Shown here piece by piece: positions 35,917 to 48,600 of a DNA stretch of 64,000 nucleotides; positions within the stretch are counted from its first letter, which is position 1; each line of letters opens with the position of its first letter. The DNA is taken from contig BSYO01000004.1 in assembly GCA_033239525.1 (NCBI GenBank), positions 23,040,037 to 23,104,036 of the forward strand, written 5' to 3'. Below the pieces are notes generated by a model. That model saw nothing but the letters and a program-made list of their open reading frames with translations. It was not told the DNA's origin and did not search any database. The translations under genes were made by a program, and so were the position numbers. Source of the DNA: Nepenthes gracilis (lineage: Eukaryota > Streptophyta > Magnoliopsida > Caryophyllales > Nepenthaceae).

Positions 35917-36978
35917 TTTAAAAAAGATAAAAAAAAATAATAGTTTTTTATTTTTAATAGTAATTTTGATATTTTAGCAATTTAGAAATAAAAAATGTTT
36001 TTGTATTGCTTAAAATGAATTAAGTTTGGACCGTAGGATCACTTAACAACCTAAGTTGGATTGGAGCTGTTTCAAACCACCCTTGCATCGGTGATTCTAA
36101 TATTTACTTATAAACGATAAATAAATTATTATTTTATAAAGAACTAGTTAATCCATTTCATCAATAACTAATTTTTTAAGATAATATTTATTTTTACTTG
36201 TCATTTTTAATCTAATATGATATTTAAAAATATAATAAAAATAAATATCGTGAAACATATTCATTTTGATTATATTTATGCCAATTACCCATGACTTTAT
36301 AGAGCACAGTCAAAAGTTCAAGCACTGACTATGGCGTTAATGATTCTCAATCACTTTATTTTTATAAGTATTTTAAAAGGGCTTGCCAAATTGGTCACAA
36401 TTCGGACTAATCAACTTCATTTAGTTCTTCGGTTATATGTGCATTCATCAACTTTATTTTTCATGTCTATGTACTTAATTATATATTCACCTGTATTAAA
36501 ATTAGTATATAACAAAAGAGATAGGAGCAAAAATAATAATAAAAAATTAAATTAAGTATGACTCATATTTATCCGTAACAATTTTAATATAAATGAATAT
36601 ACAAATAGATATATAGATAATATTATTCTTTAAATAAGATTGATGGGAACACTAGTAATGGGTTGACCCACGAATGAGAAAATGACCCAAATCTACAACG
36701 GCCTAATTCTATCTAGATGGTCAACTCTGTCGTTGACCGGATAAAGGGTAAGTTGCCGACAGAGGCCCAAGACTAGGACTGTCGATTAAAATCTAGAAAC
36801 GATCAACGCTGACCGTTGACCGAGAGGTGGACAAGAAACTGCTTTGGGCCAAGACGCACGCGGTCCAAGTATCAATTGGTTTACGTGTTTATTCCAGAGT
36901 CACAACGGTCATCTGTCATAATTTTTCACATCTCCAAAAAAGGAAGTTTCATTATAACGATTCTTGCCTCCAAAATCG
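35917..36978. other. AT-rich sequence with a GC-richer patch
   Basis: No gene is supported. A patch at about 36650-36870 has several TTGACC/GGTCAA words (GTTGACC, GGTCAAC, CGTTGACCG) and resembles LTR sequence in composition. Frames at 36331-36555 and 36816-37025 show no family. Confidence 0.4.
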
Positions 36979-37493
36979 ATCAAGATACAAAGAAAATTAA
37001 ATATGAGGAAGATACCAAAATCTGATTATTTCAATTTTACAATTATTTCAAATCTTATAAGTTTTTTAAAAATAAATCAAACATCAAAAATATTTATTGT
37101 TATTATTTTAGTTTCACGGTGATTATTTTAATTTCACTTTCTTAATGTTTTTCGCATGCATTTTACAAAATTAACAGAGAATTGAAACGCTGTAACAAAC
37201 CTTGTATATAATGAGATAAAATTTTTATATGGTTTTGAGTAATTTATAAATTTTACCTCCTTTCAAATGCAAGATCTCAGCACATAAATATTAACATAAT
37301 ATTGTACTGTACTTTTATTTTTACAGTAAACACCTTTGTCTTATTCAGTTATTGCTAAAACCCTCTAGCAATTAAGAAGTTCTTTAATTTCTTTCTCTAT
37401 CTACTATTATTAAATCTTATCTCATTCATCTATTAGTATTAATGGGTCCTCTATCATAGAACAAGAAAGCTGTTAAATCTTACGAGTTCTCTC
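36979..37493 (+). repeat. Direct repeat pair, copy 1
   Basis: Aligns with 37943-38503 over its whole length, including the shared words TTTCACGGTGATTATTTTAA and CGCATGCATTTTACAAAAT. The copies are diverged and separated by about 450 bases. They could be LTRs of a small element or a tandem duplication; no clear TG...CA ends or primer site were found. Confidence 0.65.
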
Positions 37494-37942
37494 CCACTTG
37501 CAAACACTCACCAACATTCGTATTGTATTCATCTTCTTATCTTTATAAGGTTGATTCTTAACTTTGCAACCACTCAAAATATTTTCGATGGGATTAAATC
37601 CAACAAAAAACACTCCGACGCTATTCGATAAATTGTGGTTAAATCGGGAAGGTAAATTAAGTAAATAAAGACCGGAACAAGGACTATTTAACCCAAAGTT
37701 ATTAGATGATATCATTTGCTTGTCAAGCTTGTGATTTAGGTTCATGCTGATATTCTCAACCAAGGTGAATTTCAATCATGCTATTATTATTAGATCATTT
37801 TCATCAAATTTGTCACATTATCTTAGATTTAGGATAATTGTTCTTATATTTTTTTTTCTTTATTTGAATATATTGATGGAAAATCAAATGAAAACAAAGT
37901 TTTAGAAAAATTATTTTTCTTGTTTGTTTTCAAGGGGAAATA

Positions 37943-38503
37943 AATCAAGAGACAAAGAAAATAAATAAATATGTAAGATACTACCAAAAATCTGATTATT
38001 TCAATTTTACAATTATTTCATATTCTATCTTATAAGTTTTTTCATAAATCAAACATCAAAAAATATTTTTGATTATTATTTTTGTTTCACGGTGATTATT
38101 TTAATTTCATATCTTTCTTAATGTTTTCGCATGCATTTTACAAAATCTAACAGAGAATTGAAACGCTGTAACAACTAGGCTGTATTAACGAGATAAAATT
38201 TTTATATGGTTTTGAGTAATTTATAAATTTTACCTAGTTTCATAAAAAACGAGACAAGCACATAAATATTAACATAATATTTTACTGTACTTTTATTTTT
38301 ACAGCAAACGCCTAATGTTCTTGAAGTGAGTTATTGCTAAACTTCGGGTACAACTTCAATCACTTGTTATTTTATGAAGAATGTTTAATTTCTTTAAAAT
38401 CTATCTCACTATTATTAAATAATACATTATCTTATTCATCTATTCGTACTAATAGGTCTTCTATTATAGAACAAGATGATTGTTAAATTTTGGGCTACTC
38501 TCT
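37943..38503 (+). repeat. Direct repeat pair, copy 2
   Basis: Second copy of the 36979-37493 repeat, slightly longer. The spacer between them (37494-37942) holds only an unsupported minus frame. Confidence 0.65.
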
Positions 38504-39137
38504 TATATTTAATATACCTAATGGACAGATAATTCAGATAATTGTTCGATTTTAATGTAAGAATTTACTTAAATAAAATATTGAAATGATTCATGAGATT
38601 TGTAGATGATATACATATAATAAACGTATGTATGTAAAAAAAAAAATAGAGCATGATATTCTTGATACATATGTGAAGGATACCCGTGTATGAGTATCAA
38701 CACAATTACTCATGATACACATATGAAGAGCATATATACCATAATGGTTTTGGAGGTTTTTTCATATTAATAATTAAATATCAACTATAATGTTTAAATG
38801 TAAGATTTGTTTTAAGGATAATTCTGACTAGTTATTAGCGAGTTATCAAGAAACACAAGTGAGCAATGATCTGAGAGATGTGGAAGAATGGGAAGGAGAA
38901 GATTTTTAGTCAAAATTTGGACATTTAATCTTATTATTTATTTTTTTTAAAGATATTGGTTATGTGTTTTAATCTTTGTTTTTATGGCTTTTGCAATAGT
39001 AATTTCTTTCATTTTCTCTAATTTTGATCTTTGCTCGGTTTGTCATACCCTATGATAAATCAGAAAATATTTTAAAGAGATTTTATTATAATCAACTCAT
39101 TTATATTGAAAGTGATTTTTATCTTTTGTTTATAATG
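38504..39137. other. AT-rich intergenic sequence
   Basis: No gene seen; the left part of the copia relic's LTR may begin in this stretch, but its start cannot be placed. Confidence 0.4.
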
Positions 39138-40615
39138 GTTTTTACAAAATTTGTATTTTATATTTTATCTATGATTTTTTATTATTTTATTTTCTTAAAA
39201 ATCTAGTCAAATGGTTCGATAATTGATTCTTATAAAAATCTATTCTTAACTTTATGTGAGATAAGATTTTGATAGACTGTTTTTAACAGCTAGTATCAGA
39301 TGTATTTTTTATTTTTGTTTGAACTGTTGGAGGGTGTAAAGAATATAATCTGTTTAAATAGTATAAATTTTAACATTTAAAAGAGTAAGATAAAATATCA
39401 GCTATTTGTTAAAATAATACATCCGTCGGTGTTCTCTAATCAAGGGATAAAATCTAAAATTAAAGTGAAATGAGCTTTTAAATACAAATAAATTTATGGG
39501 TACATTACACAATTTGTTAATAACAATGTAAATAATCACATTAGGAAATAAGAAACATGTATAACCATCATGAGACAAGCTTTAAGATTTGTATGCTTTA
39601 AATATTGGTGATAATAAAATGTATCACTTGATGAAACTAATACAACTGAAGTGTATAAAAGGATATTCTATCGCTGATTATCAATATAAATTTTAAAGAT
39701 GTATAGATGAATTATTCATTATGGCGATAAATTTTGTTGATGGGTTATTTGATTAATGGTTATTAACTATTTTATTAGATTATCAGAAGGTTATTTGAAT
39801 ATTTATTTTTAAGTACACAACAAATGGTGTTGTAATTTGGAGATTGCTAAGGATGCCATTCTAAATGAAAAAAATGAGAAGATAATATCAAGGTTTTTCA
39901 TTTTCACAATCCAAAACAATGCTTTTTGAGATTCATAAAAGTAGCGAGGGAAAGTTATTTAAGAATAGAGGAAAAAGTTAAAAAAAATATATGTTTGAGG
40001 TATCAAAACTTTGAATGTTATTATTGTGACAAAACATGCAACATCAAATGCAATTATTTTAAGTGGACCTGTAATATTTTAAATATTTTTAAGTTATAGT
40101 ATTTAAATTTTTAATTAGATATCATGATTTTTAATTATAGATAAAAATATTTTGGACTTGGAGAGTATTAGAAACTATTTTAAAGAAAAATTATGGAAGC
40201 AGTTTTGGTATTTTATCTCATGTTCGAACAAAGTCAAAACAGAGTTTATTAGGTTTAAATAATTCTTTTATGGATCTTATACTTAGTTTGAATAATTTTC
40301 TTATGGATTTTATACTCAAATAATAGATCATCATGATATTCGTTTGGTTTCGTTGAGGGGATTCACACAAACAAAATACTGAAATGTTTTAAAAGAATTG
40401 TGCTTATTACATGTATGATGGATGCATGTACATAAGAAACAAGACTCAACCACTCTAGATGTTCTTAGGACTTTGTACAGAATTTGCATTTTTTATTTTA
40501 TTTATAATTATTTTACTTTTTTTTTTAATTTTTTTAAAAAATTAGACAAATATATTAACTCTTATAAAATCTGCTTTTAACTTTACATGAGATAAAATTT
40601 GGGTAAATTGTGCCC
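39138..40615 (+). mobile_element. Degraded Ty1/copia-type element
   Basis: Two diverged direct repeats, about 39138-39288 and 40476-40615, share CTTATAAAAATCT-, TTAACTTTA- and GAGATAA-type words and look like LTR ends. The first ends AACA at 39288, followed after two bases by TAGTATCAGA (39291-39300), a decayed TGGTATCAGA primer site. Inside, 40016-40066 encodes CYYCDKTCNIKCNYFKW. This is a decayed copy of the gag zinc knuckle (CX2CX4HX4C) with the histidine lost. Only about 1.2 kb separates the repeats, so pol is deleted or was never present. Confidence 0.55.
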
Positions 40616-41390
40616 AATTACGCTTAATTATAATGGTGTTTAAAATGTAACCATATGACATTGTTTTTTATAAAAAACAATCCCATTTAGCAAAATTGCA
40701 AAAGTGTTACAATTTGATATTGCAGAAGATAGGCTTTTTTTTTTTTTCTTTGTGGGTACCAGTTAAATCAAAATTTAATTGTGTGTGTGTGTATTAACTT
40801 GGAGTCGATCGCAATAATTATGAAGTCAATTGTGCACTCAGTCTTCGATGTAGTGGCCCAGTAGTTGTTGGGCTTCAGAATTTCCAGCCCACGTGCCCGT
40901 TTGAACGTATTTCGCCACTGCCCACTATTAAATATCAAATTTATTAATGAAAAGTTTTACTCACGCATTATTATATAATCACAGTGTGGCCTATTAAAAA
41001 GATTTCTATTTTTAATTTTGAAAATTACTAGAAAATTATATCATTATATACTACACATCCATATATGCTATTATTTTCTGAAATAAAAAGTACACATTTG
41101 AGAACGGTTAAACATCGATTATCAATAATATATATATCTAATTATAAATAAATTTTATATATTTATATAAAATAAAATCTATTTTATAAAGGTATATTTT
41201 TATAAGTATATACTATTTCCATCCCGCCATCTTTACGAGAAGATAAATTCATTTGTTTGGGTCGGGAGAGGGCAAAATTATCAAAATTATTATAGCCTAA
41301 ATAATTGTATGCATGAAAAAATGTTGAAAAATACTTATAAGGAAATTTTATTTATTTAATAACGTGAAAATTATTATTTTTAATGGGAAT
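40616..41390. other. AT-rich intergenic sequence
   Basis: Contains a short (TG)n tract near 40781 and a GC-richer patch at 40850-40930 with GGCCCA/TGGGC words. No gene is supported. Confidence 0.4.
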
Positions 41391-41699
41391 TGTTTTTTAT
41401 GGGTTTGGTAAATTTTGGGCCAACCCAACTCAAGGCTCATAGAAAAACCGCTTAGCCTAAAGGAGTCCCCGCATAGCTCGTGATCCAGTAGATGCCATCA
41501 TAGCAAACATAGTTAAGGGCGGGTTGCAACGCAACTCAAAAGTTCTAACCCAACAAATTTATAAATATCCATACCAAAGGTATCGCGTCGTCTAAATAAG
41601 AAGAGCCATTTTACAGACCACACTATAAAATTAGTTATTATAATAGGTTCCCTCAAATTTCGAAAAATTTAATAAATCTATAACCATTGCAAGAGTTCC

Positions 41700-42235
41700 A
41701 TCCCAGGAATTTGGGTCTCCATCCCTAAAGCGTCATCATTCTCCCTTCTAGGGAGGAATCCTGCCGTCTTCTTCCTCCTAGGGAGGAAGCACCCCCTAGG
41801 AGGGGCCTTGGCCATCCTTATCTATAGGAGGAACTTTGCCTCCATCCAAGGAACTCTCATTCCAAGCGTCTTCCATCTAGGAGCCCTCATTTTAGGGGTC
41901 TATCTGTTTAAGGAGCCATCATTCCAGGAGCTCTCAATCTATGAAACCCTCCTTTCAGGAGCCTTTTGTTTTGGCACCCTCTGTCCAGGGAGCCTTCATT
42001 CCATATGCCTTCTATCCATGAGCCCCTTTTTTTAGGGAGCCATTTGTTTAGGGAGCTTCATTCCAGGAGTCCTTCTTTTAGGTGTCATCTATCCAGAGAG
42101 CATTCCATCTAGGGCGCTTTACCCAAAGAGCCCTTTGTCCCGCAGCCCTCAGGTTAGGGAGCCATTCGTTCAAAAGCTGCCTTTCTTTCAAGAGGCATTT
42201 CTTCCTTTCAGGAGGTGCTAAACCCTTCATCCCAG
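41700..42235 (+). repeat. Degenerate array, AGGGAGCCATCATTCC-like units
   Basis: Units of about 20-22 bases such as AGGAGCCCTCATTTT, AGGAGCCATCATTCC and AGGGAGCCATTCGTT follow each other in one orientation. The near-21-base period keeps a frame open at 41808-42035, which is therefore not evidence for a gene. Confidence 0.7.
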
Positions 42236-42249
42236 GAATCTTGCCTACC

Positions 42250-42500
42250 ATCTTATAAGACGCCCTTTAACCGGGTGAACCATCAGAATTTAATCCTCCG
42301 TCTCTACCTCTTAGCCCTTAAGTTGAGCACTTCTCTAAATCGCTACTCGACTGGGTATACCTCTAAATTGCCCTTTAGTCGGGCGTTCTTTTAAGCCGTC
42401 CCTCAGCCGGGTGCTCCTTTAAGCGGCCTCTCAGTCGGACACACTTCTAAGCCTTCATTTAGTTGGACGCTCTTTAAGCTATCCTTAAACCGAGTGTATT
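42250..42500 (+). repeat. Degenerate array, TTTAAGCCGTCCCTCAGCCGGGTG-type units
   Basis: About eight diverged units of roughly 25-30 bases, each with a C/T-rich part, then a CAGYCGGG-like word and TTTAAGC. Distinct from, and directly following, the 41700-42235 array. Confidence 0.6.
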
Positions 42501-42744
42501 GAAACACTTAATCCCCACCACATGCATTTATACATTTTTCTTATATTCTCCTTATATATTTTTTATTTCATTAGAAAAATTACTAATTTGAGTATTAGAA
42601 GATAAATAGGAGAGCGAAACCTCATTAATTCTCTAATTTTTTATTTGTAAGTTGTGGAGCGTAAGTTATAGGTTAGAGGACATAGGAACCGGGCTTACTT
42701 CAATTTAATCCACAAAAAAAATCGAGTAGCTCCTAACCCATACA

Positions 42745-45092
42745 ATAACCTAGATACTAAGAACACATTGGTTTTATTTGATGATTTTCTAATAAAATAT
42801 GTCATTTTAATAACTTTTGTACTATTACTTATGCAAAGTATAACAATTTAATAATCAAAATAATAATTTTAATATCATAAAATTTTCCCTATCAAAAAAA
42901 ACGAATTATGACCTAATTTGGAGAATAATAGATAAAATAATAATTTAGGTTTGCTTGTAAGGATACAATTAGTATGGCTAGATAAATATATAAAAAAAAA
43001 ATCACATTCATGACTACCATTTAATATTTAATGAATTATTAAAAAATAAAATTTTAATGATTAATTTTTCTTAAAATAATCCTAAAGAGTTGTTTAGATG
43101 TAAATCACCCATCAGTTAAATTTATGCAAAAAAAAAAAAAAAAGATTTTATTTTTTAGATAATATTTCTTCACAAAATCTCTAATATATTATCTTTTAAA
43201 TATACTAGTTTATTTAGTATTTTACTGAGCAAGTCTTAGTAATCTTATATAGTTGTTTAGATATAAATCATGCATCAGTTAAACCTACACATAAAAAAGT
43301 TATAATTTTATTTTTTAGATAATATTTTCTTACAAAATCTCTAATCTATTAACTTTAAATATATTAATTTATTTAATATTTTATTGATTTAAATATCAGA
43401 TAATAAATTAAAAAATTATATTCATATCTTTACATTACTATTTCAATTTATAGTATGAATAATCCAAATTAAAATATTTACTTTAAGACTTTTGGGGTTG
43501 TTTAAATCTCTCAGCATTAGTCTAGTTTTCATATAATTAATGAATTATTAAAAATTAATTAACCATAATTTTTCATAACCATTTAATTTCAATAATGCAA
43601 ATGACATAAAATTCAACCACGCACGTTATTATTATTTTTTTTTAAAATTGAAGCTAATTTCTATTTATACACGAATAAAATGTATGCTGTAGATAATTAC
43701 AAAATATAAATTGACAAATTCAAATATGATTATTACCCGATTTGGAGATAACAAAATTACAATATTGATTTTATTATTTTATGGCAGTAATAATGATAAT
43801 AATGATTACTTTCTATGCTAATTTTATTGCTGTAACTCGCAATTTAAGGGCAATAACATATATTTATAACATTAATTTGGAAAATCGTATATTATTTTCT
43901 GTAAATTAAGTCCATTAATATAATCACATCAAATTATATCACCTAAAAATCAAACAAATTTACATTTGTCTGTTGGTCAATTAATAAGGCTATCAGTTTT
44001 AATTAATTCGGATACACAGCTTTTATGTAAGATATAAAATCACAGCGGTAATTTCTGTCAAAAGTTATATTCACGGTGTAATATAAGCAAAATTGCTCCT
44101 ATACCTAATAGAAATTTTAGTTTTGTTGGGCATCGTATAAAATACAATCAATCTGACCTGATGGTGTATAGGGATCTTAACCAATAAATCCACGAAGATG
44201 TGTGAATCGACCGAGTTGTTGGACCCAAATCAAACAAGTGACTAATATAATAACTGAATTACCGAGCAGTTGAGTAGTCAGATTGCGAAGAATATAAAAT
44301 GTCAAAATTTTGAATGATTGGACGATCAATTAAATCAAACGGTTAAATTATTTAAACGATTAATTGAATCGAAAAGTCATCATAATTGGCTAATGAACTA
44401 AGCAAATGTTTAACATACTTAGTGGATATGAATTAAATTTAGAACATATTAAATCGTTGAACTATGCAATTATTAGGAAGAACGATAGCTTAGACTATGA
44501 ACAATTATCTATCTTTAAATAATCGCCATTAATTAACAATAAAATTATAAATACGTTTATTTTATTTGAAAGAAAAAGAAAAGATAGCAAACCAAAAAAC
44601 AAATACAGAACTTTAATCATTTTATAACTTAAAAATTCTACGACTTTTGGAGTCAAATCTTTAAATTTATTTTTTCTACAGAACCACATTTTTACATTTC
44701 ACTCTCAAAGGAGTTAAATACTCAAATTTTTTTATTATCACATGTCATTATTTAATTTTTTATTTTTTAATTTATTAAAAAATTATTAATTTAAGTATTA
44801 AAAAATATATCAGAGAGTAAATCTCATATCCTATAATCTCCTGTTGACATTGTGATATGTATGATTCGGATAACAGGTTCAAATTTCTACTCAATTCAAT
44901 TTGAATTATTATCTCCATTTAAAATACATGTTAAGTTTAATTAAATAAGATTTTTTCTTTTAAGTTAAGAATTTTTTTATCATTATACATAATCATATGA
45001 ACAAAAATAGGAAGTATTTTTTAAAACAAAAATTAATCATTCTAGAAAAAACATGCAACAAAAGGCGTTTACTTTGTCCTTGTAATTTAAAA
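42745..45092. other. AT-rich intergenic sequence
   Basis: No gene is supported apart from the short tandem duplication at 43090-43395. The minus frame at 44495-44689 shows no family. Confidence 0.5.
43090..43395 (+). repeat. Diverged tandem duplication, unit about 162 bp
   Basis: GTTGTTTAGATGTAAATCA at 43090 recurs as GTTGTTTAGATATAAATCA at 43252. Similarity continues through TTTTATTTTTTAGATAATAT and CACAAAATCTCTAAT/TACAAAATCTCTAAT. It is cut short in the second copy. Confidence 0.65.
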
Positions 45093-45199
45093 TCAGGATT
45101 TGTTTTTTCGTAAAAATGAATTAATTTGTTGTAAGGGTTGACAACTAAAATTCCCTATCTGTCCTTCGGGTAGGGCGGGGATGATGTAAATTTGGCAAT

Positions 45200-45682
45200 A
45201 AATTAGGGAGCTTCTGGTAATTGTGGTCCTGAGAAACCTCTGCATATCTTCACGATATTTCCGCACGCCAACGCAGCGTACCCTCTGCAAAGCTCAAGAC
45301 AGAGGTGGTCTCTTCCGCAGATCTCATGTTTTCAAAAATACAGTAAAAAATTACAGACACAAAAACCCTAGCACTTGTTTTACAAAGCTTCCCCACCGCA
45401 AAATATCTGAAAGAAACACAAAATTCTACCCTCCTAAAACACATTAAAACATCGAATCCTCTCGATCAAGGTAAGCCATACAAGATCCCTGCATTGCTCT
45501 CTCCTCCGACCACCACCCAATACCTGGTTATCTATCCTCTATCTCAATTCATCTGTTCAACATTGATGCAGTCTCAATTTAGCTTGTTCAAACCCTAATT
45601 GAGGCAATTGATTTGATAAATTATACGTAGAGTGAGGTTTATTACGAGGGTTTAAGATTGGTGATTAGGGTTTATCATATCA
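45200..45682 (+). promoter_or_regulatory. Exportin-T promoter, 5' UTR and 5' UTR intron
   Basis: GC rises near 45220 and no coding frame is supported. AAACCCTA at 45363-45370 is a telomere box, common near starts of plant genes for RNA and translation functions. GATCAAG/GTAAGCC at 45471 is a strong donor and GATGCAG at 45565-45571 a good acceptor, giving a probable 101-base 5' UTR intron. The transcription start is not determined. Confidence 0.55.
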
Positions 45683-48600
45683 ATGGACGATCTAGAAAAG
45701 GCTATTTTAATTAGCTTCGATGAATCCGGGAGCATTGATTCAGTACTTAAATCACAAGCAATTGATTATTGTCAGAGAATTAAGGAGACCCCAAATATTT
45801 GTAGGATTTGTATTGAGCGCCTATGGCTTACTAAATTAGCACCAGTACAATTTTGGTGTTTGCAGTGCCTGCACCAAGCCATTCGGGTCGGGTACTCGTT
45901 GATGAGCCCCGAGGAGAAGGCACTTATACGAAAATCCGTGTTTTTTATGGTGTGTTATGAGTGCATTGATGATAAGAATGTGATATTTAGGGTTTTGGAT
46001 AGTCCTGCTTTTATAAAAAATAAACTAGCTCAAGTTTTGGTCAGTATAATTTACTATGAGTATCCCTTGATATGGTCGTCCCTGTTTGTCGATTTCTTGC
46101 CTCACCTGAGTAAGGGTGAGGTGGTTATAGATATGTTTTGCCGGGTTCTGAATGCACTGGATGATGAATTGATTAGTTTGGACTACCCCCGAAATGCCGA
46201 AGAGATGGCAGCTGCGGGCCGGATCAAGGATGCTATGAGACAACAATGTGTGCCGCAGATAGTTAGAGCATGGTATGATATTGTGTCTATGTATAGAAAC
46301 TCTGATTCAGAGCTTTGTGTTACCGTGCTTAATTCAATGCGGAGATATATCTCCTGGATTGATATCGGGTTAATTGCTAATGAAGTCTTCATTCCATTGT
46401 TGTTTGAGTTAATCTTGGTTGAGGGATTGTCTGAGCAGCTCCGTGGTGCTGCAGCTGGTTGTGTATTGGCAGTAGCTTCTAAGCGAATGGATCCACAATC
46501 TAAGATCACGCTTTTGCAAAGTCTTCAAATAAATCGTGTATTTGGTTTGGTAGTCAAGGATACCGATTCTGAGTTGGTCTCCAGCATAGCTACATTACTT
46601 ACTGGATATGCGACTGAGGTTTTGGAATGCTATAAGCGATTGACTTCTGAGGATAGCAAGCTAGTTTTGTTGGAGCTATTGGATGAGGTCTTGCCATCAG
46701 TTTTCTTTGTAATGCGAAATTGTGTGGTTGATGCAACATTTAATGTAGTACAGTTTCTTTCTGGCTACGTTGCCACAATGAAGAATCTCTCTCCATTGAC
46801 AGAAAAACAGCTGCTTCATACAGGCCAGATATTAGAAGTGATTAGGTCTCAGATATGCTATGACCCTGCCTATCGTGATCACCTTGATGTTTTGGATAAG
46901 ATTGGGAGAGAAGAAGAGGACAGGGTGATTGATTGCCGGAAGGATTTATTTGTTCTACTTCGGAATGTGGGACGGGTAGCACCTGATGTTACTCAAATAT
47001 TTATCAGGAATTCATTAGCTAGTGCTGTTGCATCTTCATCAGATAGGAATGTCGAGGAGGTGGAAGCTGCACTTTCTCTTCTTTATGCGCTTGGAGAGTC
47101 AATAAGTGACGAGGCAATAAAAACTGGTGGTGGACTTCTGGGAGAGTTGGTACCAATGCTTTTATCAACAAGACTTCCTTGCCAGTCTAATCGGTTGGTT
47201 GCTCTTATATACTTGGAGACAATAACAAGATATATGAAATTTGTTCTGGAAAATACCCAGTATGTACCGATGGCTCTGGCAGCTTTTCTTGACGAAAGAG
47301 GTATACACCATCCGAACATCAATGTCAGTAGAAGGGCAAGTTATCTTTTCATGAGGGTTGTAAAATTGCTGAAATCTAAGCTTGTACCTTACATAGATAC
47401 AATTTTGCAGGTACTGAAATTGCTTCTGCTGCTTTCATATTTTTCCCATCACCAGCATTGCTTCTGTTGTTTACATAACTTTCCTATCACTATCATTGCA
47501 TCTGCTGCTTATACTTTGTCCTATTTTGGAGACCATATTTAACTCTTTGATCCTGCTTTCTGAATTCTTTTCTTCAAATAACTGTCAGAGTTTGCAAGAT
47601 ACCATTGCCCGATTTTCTAGCATGGGCTATTCAGTAAAGGAGACTTCTGTTTCTGAAGATGGAAGTTGCATCTTTGAGGTAACTTATTTTCCTATGAATG
47701 CCCTTTTAAGACATGAGGATAGAAGTGATGCTACCTGCACAATTTTTTTTTTTTTTTTTGTGTTCAGTACTTAAATTCTATGTGAATGTTTCACAGGCAA
47801 TTGGAATATTGGTTGGAATGGAAGATGTGTGTCCGGAAAAGCAAACTGATTACCTTTCGTCATTGCTTACTCCTCTCTGTCAGCAGGTTAACAATAAATC
47901 CACTGTTATACGATCTATATATTTTGGCTGGTGTTATCCAGAATTGGGTAAAAGTGTTGAATATGAGAACATGTTTTTGACCTATGATACTCTGCTATTT
48001 TTCAAAATTTTGTAAAGGTTTCCAATGTTACAAATTGTCCAATTGTTGTACCTTTTGCAAGTGGTGTTGGTCTGACTGGGTATGGAGAATTGAAGTAACT
48101 ATGATTTTAATCCACACCCCACGTGCAAAAGAATAAGGAAAAGGAGGGGGGGGGGACCTCGTGGTCTCTTTCAGCATTTTAGCTGATTTATTACCGTGCT
48201 AGCTAATCTATGTCCTCTGAAATCCTATTACCTGGATCCAGGTGGAGATATTGCTGGCGAGTGCGAAGGGACCAAATGTAGGAGTGTCATCTGCAAATAT
48301 AGCAATCATCCAGCAAATCATCATGGCAATCAATGCCCTTAGCAAGGTCCTTTTCTTGCTAATGTTTGTTGTATGCCTTTAAAATGTTAGGAACATTATG
48401 TGTTGCATTGTTGAATACATGGTCTTACATGCTTCTTTTGGATCTTGGATGAATAAGCCATCAGAATAACTATTGTTTTTTGATTGAAGCAAAGAACTCA
48501 AATCCTTTGTTAAACTCCTGGTTTTATAGTTCTCCTACACTTATAAGCATAGTTAGTTATATTTTTCCCCTTTTAATTAGATCAGGAGGCCCATGGAGTA

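Larger units (their letters stand above)
41391..42744. mobile_element. LTR-like block, uncertain ends
   Basis: GC-richer block starting TGTTTTTTATGGGTTTGG and ending CCTAACCCATACA, so its ends are weakly inverted (ATGGGTTTGG against CCTAACCCAT). No matching target duplication was found (GGAAT against ATAAC). It contains the two short-period arrays listed next. A solo LTR is possible. Confidence 0.3.

Noticed and set aside
41808..42035. 75-codon open frame starting MAILIYRRNF
   Set aside because: It lies wholly in a roughly 21-base repeat whose period keeps one frame open; no protein signal.
45250..45447. Overlapping frames on both strands upstream of exportin-T
   Set aside because: They overlap the probable 5' UTR and its intron donor, in opposite strands, with no family motif.
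46025..47322. Three minus-strand frames within exportin-T exon 1
   Set aside because: They are shadows of the strongly supported plus-strand coding exon.
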